This document shows, one piece after another, positions 1 to 6,300 of a stretch of DNA of 7,758 nucleotides. The stretch spans positions 1 through 7,758 of the forward strand of contig NZ_JZKF01000161.1 of NCBI RefSeq assembly GCF_000962825.1. Reading direction: 5' to 3'. Origin of the DNA: Actinoplanes rectilineatus. GTDB lineage: Bacteria; Actinomycetota; Actinomycetes; Mycobacteriales; Micromonosporaceae. Both the position numbers and the translations under genes were made by a program. Within the stretch, counting starts at the first letter, position 1. Each line of letters begins with the position of its first letter. A model generated the notes under the pieces. It saw only the letters and a program-made list of their open reading frames with translations. It was not told where the DNA came from and did no database searches.

Positions 1-382
1 TGTCCTGGCCCGGTGAATCGTTCGGCCCGATCCGCGAGTTGTTCCACGAGAAGCCGATCACGGTGACCGGGAACGGCGGGTTCGTGGTGCGGACCTGGTT
101 GACCGCGTTCTGGATGGCGGTGTCCGAGAACGATCGGCCGAAGCCGTTGACGCCGATGACCAGGCCGAAACGACCGCTGGGATCCCCGGTGCGGAAGCCC
201 TGGGCGTACGCGGTGATGAGGTTCTGGAGGTCGTCGTCGGGGGTGACCGGAACCGTGGCGAGATAGGCCGGCTTGTCGGTGTCCGTGCCGGAACGCGAAC
301 CGAGCCGGCCGACGGTGACCGGGGTGCCGACCTGCTTGAACTGGTACGTGCGCACCGCGTTCTGGAACGACTGGCTGCCCTT
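1..382 (-). other. Start of GT-A-like module 3 (near copy of module 1, continues out of window)
   Basis: It has the same opening as module 1: KGSQSFQNAVRTYQFKQVGT, TPDDDLQN, FGLVIGVNGFG, SFSDTAIQNAV and IGFSWNNSRIGPND. By my count about 104 of 127 residues match, with no gap. The candidate DxD part would lie just beyond base 1 and cannot be judged. This is the same kind of domain as the module at 6810-7594, inserted a second time in the same chain. Confidence 0.75.
1..382 (-). repeat. Long direct repeat, copy B (mate at 7213-7594)
   Basis: This is the second copy of the duplicated 5' part of the GT-A-like module. The repeat runs off the left edge, so its true length is unknown. On its other side similarity fades near base 385, just before the KGSQ motif, where the sequence turns into the Pro/Ser/Thr linker. 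Confidence 0.85.
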
Positions 383-3300
383 GTCCCGCAGGACCTCCCG
401 CATCTCCCGGGTCGCCGGGGCGGCGGTCGGCGTCGTGCGGGACCGGGGCGCCTGCGAGGGCGTGTGCGGACTCGCCGCGGGCTCCGGCGCCTGCTCCCGC
501 TGCTGTTGCTGCTGGGCGAAGTGCAGGTCGAGGGTCAGCGACTGGTTCGCGGTCGCACCCGAGAGGTAGGGGCCGTCCGTGCTGCTCGCGGTGGACGACA
601 GGAACGTGCGCCAGGCGCCGGTCGGCGGCAGCTGCGGCGGCTTCGGCCGGCCGTCCGGACCGTAGGCCGAAGCGGTGCTGACGAAGGCCTCGCCGCCGCG
701 CGTGGTCCACACCGGCCCGTCCGGCGCGTGGACCTCGGTGCCGGGCAGCCGGTCGGCGAGCTGCTGAGCGAGCCCATCCGGGGTGCCGGAGTCGCTGATG
801 ACCAGGGTGATCGGCTGACCGGTCCAAGCCGGGTCAGCGGTGATCCGCGCGGCGATCCGCTCCGCGGTGATCGGCGCACGGTTGTCCGGCGCGGTGTCCG
901 GGACCAGCACATAGTGCCCGGGCGGTGCGGTCACGGTGGGTACGTCGGCCGGGTCGCCTCCCACGGTACGCACGACAGTCTGCTCGGCGAGCGGCTCCGC
1001 GGGCCGCGCGGGCTCCGGAGTGGCCGGCCGGTCGTTCGCGGGCATGTCGAGTCCCGCCTCGCGGACCTCGTCGTAGAGCTGCTCGGCCGACGCGATGTCC
1101 GCCGCCGGCGTGCCGGTGAGCTGGACCCCGGCCAGTTCGGCGCCGCGCAGCACCTCGTAGAGCGAGTGGTTGTCGGCGGCCAGCATCCACGCGGTGGTGG
1201 CGGCCAGGAAGTCCCGTTCCGTCACGCCGGGCACGTCGAGCATCCGGAACGTGGTGAGCAGGCGGGCGGCGGTCAGCGAGGTCCCCGAGGTCACCGGGAT
1301 CTCCCGCTGCTGGTTGACGTCCTGGAACCAGGCGCTGTCCGGGTCGAGACGGTAGAACCCGCGACCGCTCACCCAGGGCAGCGGCAGCTCGGGGCCCTGC
1401 TCGTCGGCGCCCAGCCAGGTCTTCCACGGCTCCGGGTGCTTCGCGGTGCCGAACACCTCGCGGGTCACCCGGGCGACGGTCGGTTTCCCGTCCACCTCCG
1501 GTCCGAACTCGACGGAGACCGACGCGGTGTTCTTGGTGGCGAGCACGGCGCTCAGGTCCGGCTTGCCGTCGGGGCCGTACTTCACCTGGTCCAGCGGCAC
1601 GTCCTCGGACGACATGACGTCGACGGTGAACGGACCGGCGGCCTTGCTCTTCAGGAACGCCGCCTCGAACCTGCCGAGGTCGGTGCCGGCCAGCCGGAGC
1701 TGGCGCGGGGTGACCGCGTACGGGCCGCGGACCTGCTCCCGGGAGCCGCGCGCGGTCCGGCCGCTCTCGTTCTGCTCGCGGATTCCGAGGTCGATCCGCT
1801 GCTGGTCGCCGAAGCGGGCGATCAGGTTGAACGCCCGGAACGGGTCGTCGTCGCCGTCGCGATCCGGTTCGGCGGGCAGCTCCTGCTTGACCGCGAGACG
1901 CACCGGATTGTCGAGGAATGCGGCGTACGCCTTCAGATCGGTGGTGTTCAGACCGAGCTGATCCGACCGGTTCCAGTCCTTGTTCCGGATGATGTCCAGC
2001 GCCAGCAGCTTGAACGTGGTCTCGCCCGGGCCGGGCTTCTTGTTGTAGTACGCGGCGTTGTACAGCGCCGTCATGACCTCGCGCAGGTTGCCGTCACGCA
2101 GCAGCGCGGCCGTCTCGCTGTCCTTCAGCCCGGTGCCGACCTGGCCCGCGCTGTCCGCCTTGCGCTGCAGGAACGCCTTGCCCGGTGCACCGGTCGGCGA
2201 GGGCTTGGCCCGCGCGGCGTTCAGCACCTCGTTCAGGCGCGCGGCCACCTTGACCGCGGTGTCGCGGACCTGCGGGGACTGCGAGAGGTGGTTACCGAGA
2301 CGCCGCTCGAACTGCTGGTTCGACTCCTGCGCGTCCTTCGGGCGCAGCGGGGCGGGCGGTTGCGGGGACGGCGTGCCGAACGGGGCCATCTCGCCGCGCG
2401 GGTCCGGCGTGCTCTCCACCAGCAGGTCGCTGGGCGGCCCGGAGTCGGAGTCCGAGTCGTCCAGGGTCACCTCGGCCATCAGGTCGGCCGGCGGCTCCAG
2501 GTCGGAGTCGGTGTCGCCGGCCGGGGTCTCCGGCGACACCCCGAGCTGGTCGGCCAGGTCGTAGACGTCGGTGAGCCGGTTCTCCGACTCGGTCAGCGAC
2601 TCGTGGGCGGCGTCCAGGTGGGCGGTGGCGGCGGCGTGCGCGTCGTTCGACTCCGGTTCCCGGAACGTCAGGTCGGCGACCTGGTCGGCGGCGTCCCGGG
2701 CGTCGGCGCGGATGTCGTCGACCGCGGACGTCAGGTCGGCGCCGAGGGTGTCCAGGTCGGCGAGCAGGTCACGGGACTCGCTGAGGTGTTCCGAGGTGCG
2801 GTTCACCGCCGGGTACGCGCGCAGCAGCGCATCCGCCATCGCGAGGTTCTGCTGCGGCCCGGGCGGGAGGGCGCGGGCGGCGTCGGCGTCCGCGGCGGCC
2901 TGTGCGGCCCGGTCCGCCCGCTGCTGTGCCTCGGTCGCCAGTCGGGTGAGCCGGTCGTGCGCCGACTGCAGATAGCGCAGGTCGGTGGCGGCGCGGTCGG
3001 CCGCGGTGTGCGCGCGGGCCGCGTCGTCGCGGAAGTCGCGGACGGTGGCGGCCTCCCGGGCCGCCTGGCTGAGCGAGGTCCCCACCGGCCCGTTCTGCCT
3101 GCGGACGTGGTCCCGGGTCTCGGTGGCGAGCTGCCGCAGCTGCTGTGCGCCGGGTGTGGTCCCGGCCCGGTTCGCGGCGTCGACGCCGGCCTGGGCGAGC
3201 TTCGGCGCCTGGTCGGCGCGCTGTTCGATCTGCCGGCGTCCGGCCGAGAGGTCGGCGTGACCGGCGGCGGCGTCCCGGTGGATGTCGGCGGCGTTCTCGC

Positions 3301-6300
3301 GCGTGGTCTCGGCCGGGGCGACGTCGGCCAGTGCCGGGGCGATCGTGTCGACCGCGGCCCGGGTGTCCTCGGCGATCCGGGTGGCGTCCGACTGCGCCCA
3401 GCCGGCGAGCTGGTCGATCGCGGCAGCCATCCGGGTGGCGTCGACATCGAAGTCGCCGACGGTCGCGTGGGTGTCCATGACGTGCGGCAGGTCGGTGACG
3501 GTGAGCCGGCCGGGGTCGGTGGCCGGCGTCTCGAACTGCACGAACCGGTAGCCCTCGGCGGGCGGGGTGAGCGGCTCGCCGTCGGGCCCGCGCAGGTCGG
3601 ACTCGGTGACGACGGCGTGGCCGGTCGGTCCGGACCACACCGTGCCGTTCGGCGCGATGATCTTGACGCCGGGCAGCTCCCGCGCCAGCTGGGCGGCGAA
3701 ACCGTTCTGCCGGTCGACGGCGGTGTCGCAGACGATCAGCACGACCGGCCGGTCGGCCCGGCGGGCGCCGTCCGCCCGGATCTGCGCCGCGAGCTGTGCC
3801 GGCGTGACCCGGGTGTCGCCGACGCGCAGGGCGTACGGCTCACCGTGGCCGAACACGTGGTAGCGGTCCGGCCGGTCCGGATAGGACTCGGCGATGCGCT
3901 GCGTCCTGGTGTCGCCGGGATCGGCGACGACGATTCCGGAGACGACCTCGGACGGCGCCGCCGGGATGCCGGTCGCCGTCGACGGCCCCGCGGCCGGGGC
4001 GAACGAGCCGAACATGTCCATGCCGCCGCGGTCGTCGTCGCTGTCGTCCGCGTCCTGGTCACCGAACATGTCGAAACCGAGGCCGTCGTCGTCGCTGTCG
4101 GCGTCCTGCGCCACCGCGACCGGCGGCGGCGTGTACGGCGCGTAGGTGACCTGACCACGGGCGTCGACCGTGCGCTGCAACTCCACCCGGCCCAGCGGAC
4201 GGGCGCCCTGCACCGGGTACGTCCGCGGCGGGTTGCCGCTGCCGTCGTGGACGGTGAGCGCGACCCGGGTGCCGGTGGCGGCGGCCAGCTCCACCACGTC
4301 GTGCGCGGCGGCGATCCGGGTGATCTCGGTGCTGTCCGCCGGATCGGTGCGCTGCTGAGAGGCCGGCATGTCCGGGGCGAGCGCGGCCCGGACCAGGTGA
4401 CCGTTGTCGTACGGGTTGGCCCGCCGCATCTCGGCCGCGGTGTCCAGGTTGACCCGGTCCCGGCCGGACCGGAGCGTGTCGGTGCGCAGGCTCTCCGGGG
4501 TCGTCCCGGGCGCCACGGTGGTGAGCACGTCGGCGATGGCGTGATAGAGCGAACCCGGCTGGAGACTGAGCCCGCCCCGGTCGGCCATCACCGTCGCGGC
4601 GGCGAACTCCTGCTGGATGGTGCCGGAGTCGTTGGAGGTCGCCACCAGGTGCGCGGCCACCAGACGCTGGCTGTCCGGGATGCCGACCGTCCGGGCCGGG
4701 TCCGTCGACGTGACCCGGGGGTCGACGCCGGTGAAGGTCTCCTTGTCGGCGGCCGGGGGCGGCTCCGGCGCCGGGGCGGCTCCCGGAGCCGGCAGCGAGA
4801 CGGCCGGGACGAGCTGGTTGTGCCGCTGCGCGCCGAGCTGCTTGGCCTGCCGGTCGGTGAGCGACTGCTGCCACGTGTCCCGGTTGCCGCCGTCGGTGTG
4901 GTCGACCGGCGCGGTGAACGGCTTCCCGGTGGCGAACTCCGGATTGCGGAGCTCCGCCTTGTACTCCTTGAACCCGGTGCCGACGGTGTTGAACAGCTGC
5001 CGGTTGACGGTGGTCGGCACGGCGTGCGACTGCGGCAGGAAGTTGCTCGCGGCGAAGTCGGCGGCGAGCCGGGACAGGTCCGTCGGCGTGGCCGAACCGA
5101 CGAAATCGGTCATGAAGGCCTGGTCGCGGTCCGGGTGCCGGTTGTTCTGCGAGTCGACCTGGACCTCGGTGGAGAGCACCCGGTCGGACAGCCCGTCCAG
5201 GGTGGCGCTGCCGTGCGAGGCGGCCAGCTCCCGGCCGTAGCTCTCGTGCAGGGTCTCGCTGAGCATCAGGAACTCGGCGCCGGCGTCACCGAACCGGACG
5301 TCCGGGCGGCCGAGGGTGAGCAGGCCGTCGACGAAGAGGTTCGGCTCCGGCGAGTACGGCAGCATCGGGTGCGACGCGGCCTGCCGGTCCCGGGAGCGCA
5401 TGTCCTCGTCGACCGCGACGCCGAAGTCCCGGACGAACTTGTCGCGGCCGGCCGGTGTGGCGAGCCGCTCCAGCCCGCTCTGCGCGGCCTTGAGCTTCAG
5501 ACGTTCGACGGTGAGTTCCTTCGCGGACTCCGCGTCGTCCTTCGCCTCCAGCTCGGTGATCTTCTGGTCGTGCTCATCGACACGCTGTTCCAGACGCTCA
5601 CGGGTGCGCTCGACGAGGGCGTCCGGATCGCCGACCCGGTATCCACCGGAGATCATCATCGGCCGGGCCGGCGGCTCCTGCTGCGTGCCGGTGTTCGCCG
5701 GGTCGAACCTCGTCGCCGTGTCGATCCGGTCGAAGACGTGCGTGCCGTCCTCGAGCGTGCGGGCGCCGTCGTCGAAATCCTGGATCGAGATGTACGGGTA
5801 CCGCTTGCCCTCGCCGTCGGCGTCCCCGTGGGCGAGACCCGTGATCGCGGCGACCGTGTCCGGGTCACGCATCACCTGGTTACGGGTCCGGCCGTACGGG
5901 AACTTGCCGTTCTTGGTGCCGACGGCGTACCCGTTGACCGCGACCGGGACGTCGATGCCCTGCTCCGCCAGGTTCTCGACGATCCGGCCGGCCTCGGCGA
6001 TCTTCTCCTGGAAGGCGGCGTCCGGGGCCGGGTCGGTGGTGTTGACGCCGAAGACGAAGGCGACCTTGGTGTCCGGTCCGAGCCCGGCGGTGATCGACGT
6101 GATCACCTCCGGGATCCGGTCGATGTCACTCGCCGGCATCATCGAGTTGACCACGAAGCCGATCGGCGCCCTGCTGTTCTTGAGGTCGATCGTCTCCTGC
6201 CGGTAGTTGCCCGGACCGACGTCCCGGGTGTCCCGCGTCAGCGCGTCGAACGCGGCGTTCCGCGCACCCGGCACCCGGGTCGGCGTGAACACCGGACCGG

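Noticed and set aside
39..266. Short plus-strand frames (39-266, 273-569, 1446-1961, 5316-6206, 7047-7478) as small genes
   Set aside because: All lie opposite the giant gene and show Ser/Arg-rich shadow composition. The pair 39-266 and 7047-7478 look alike only because they lie opposite the duplicated module.
1050..1450. R-S-E ADP-ribosyltransferase domain (GRGFYRL, SGTS, later Glu)
   Set aside because: The Arg to SGTS distance is short and no E-x-E or Q-x-E strand follows. The motif resemblance is too weak to claim.
2769..3638. Minus-strand frames at 2769-3638, 2803-3447, 834-1427, 4059-4874 and 6817-7425 as separate genes
   Set aside because: They lie in other registers of the same strand, give Arg/Pro/Ala-rich low-complexity products, and overlap the continuous giant frame completely.
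4004..4108. RTX-type calcium-binding repeats
   Set aside because: The units lack the GGxGxDxUx nonapeptide; they are Asp/Ser runs with a DMFG core instead.
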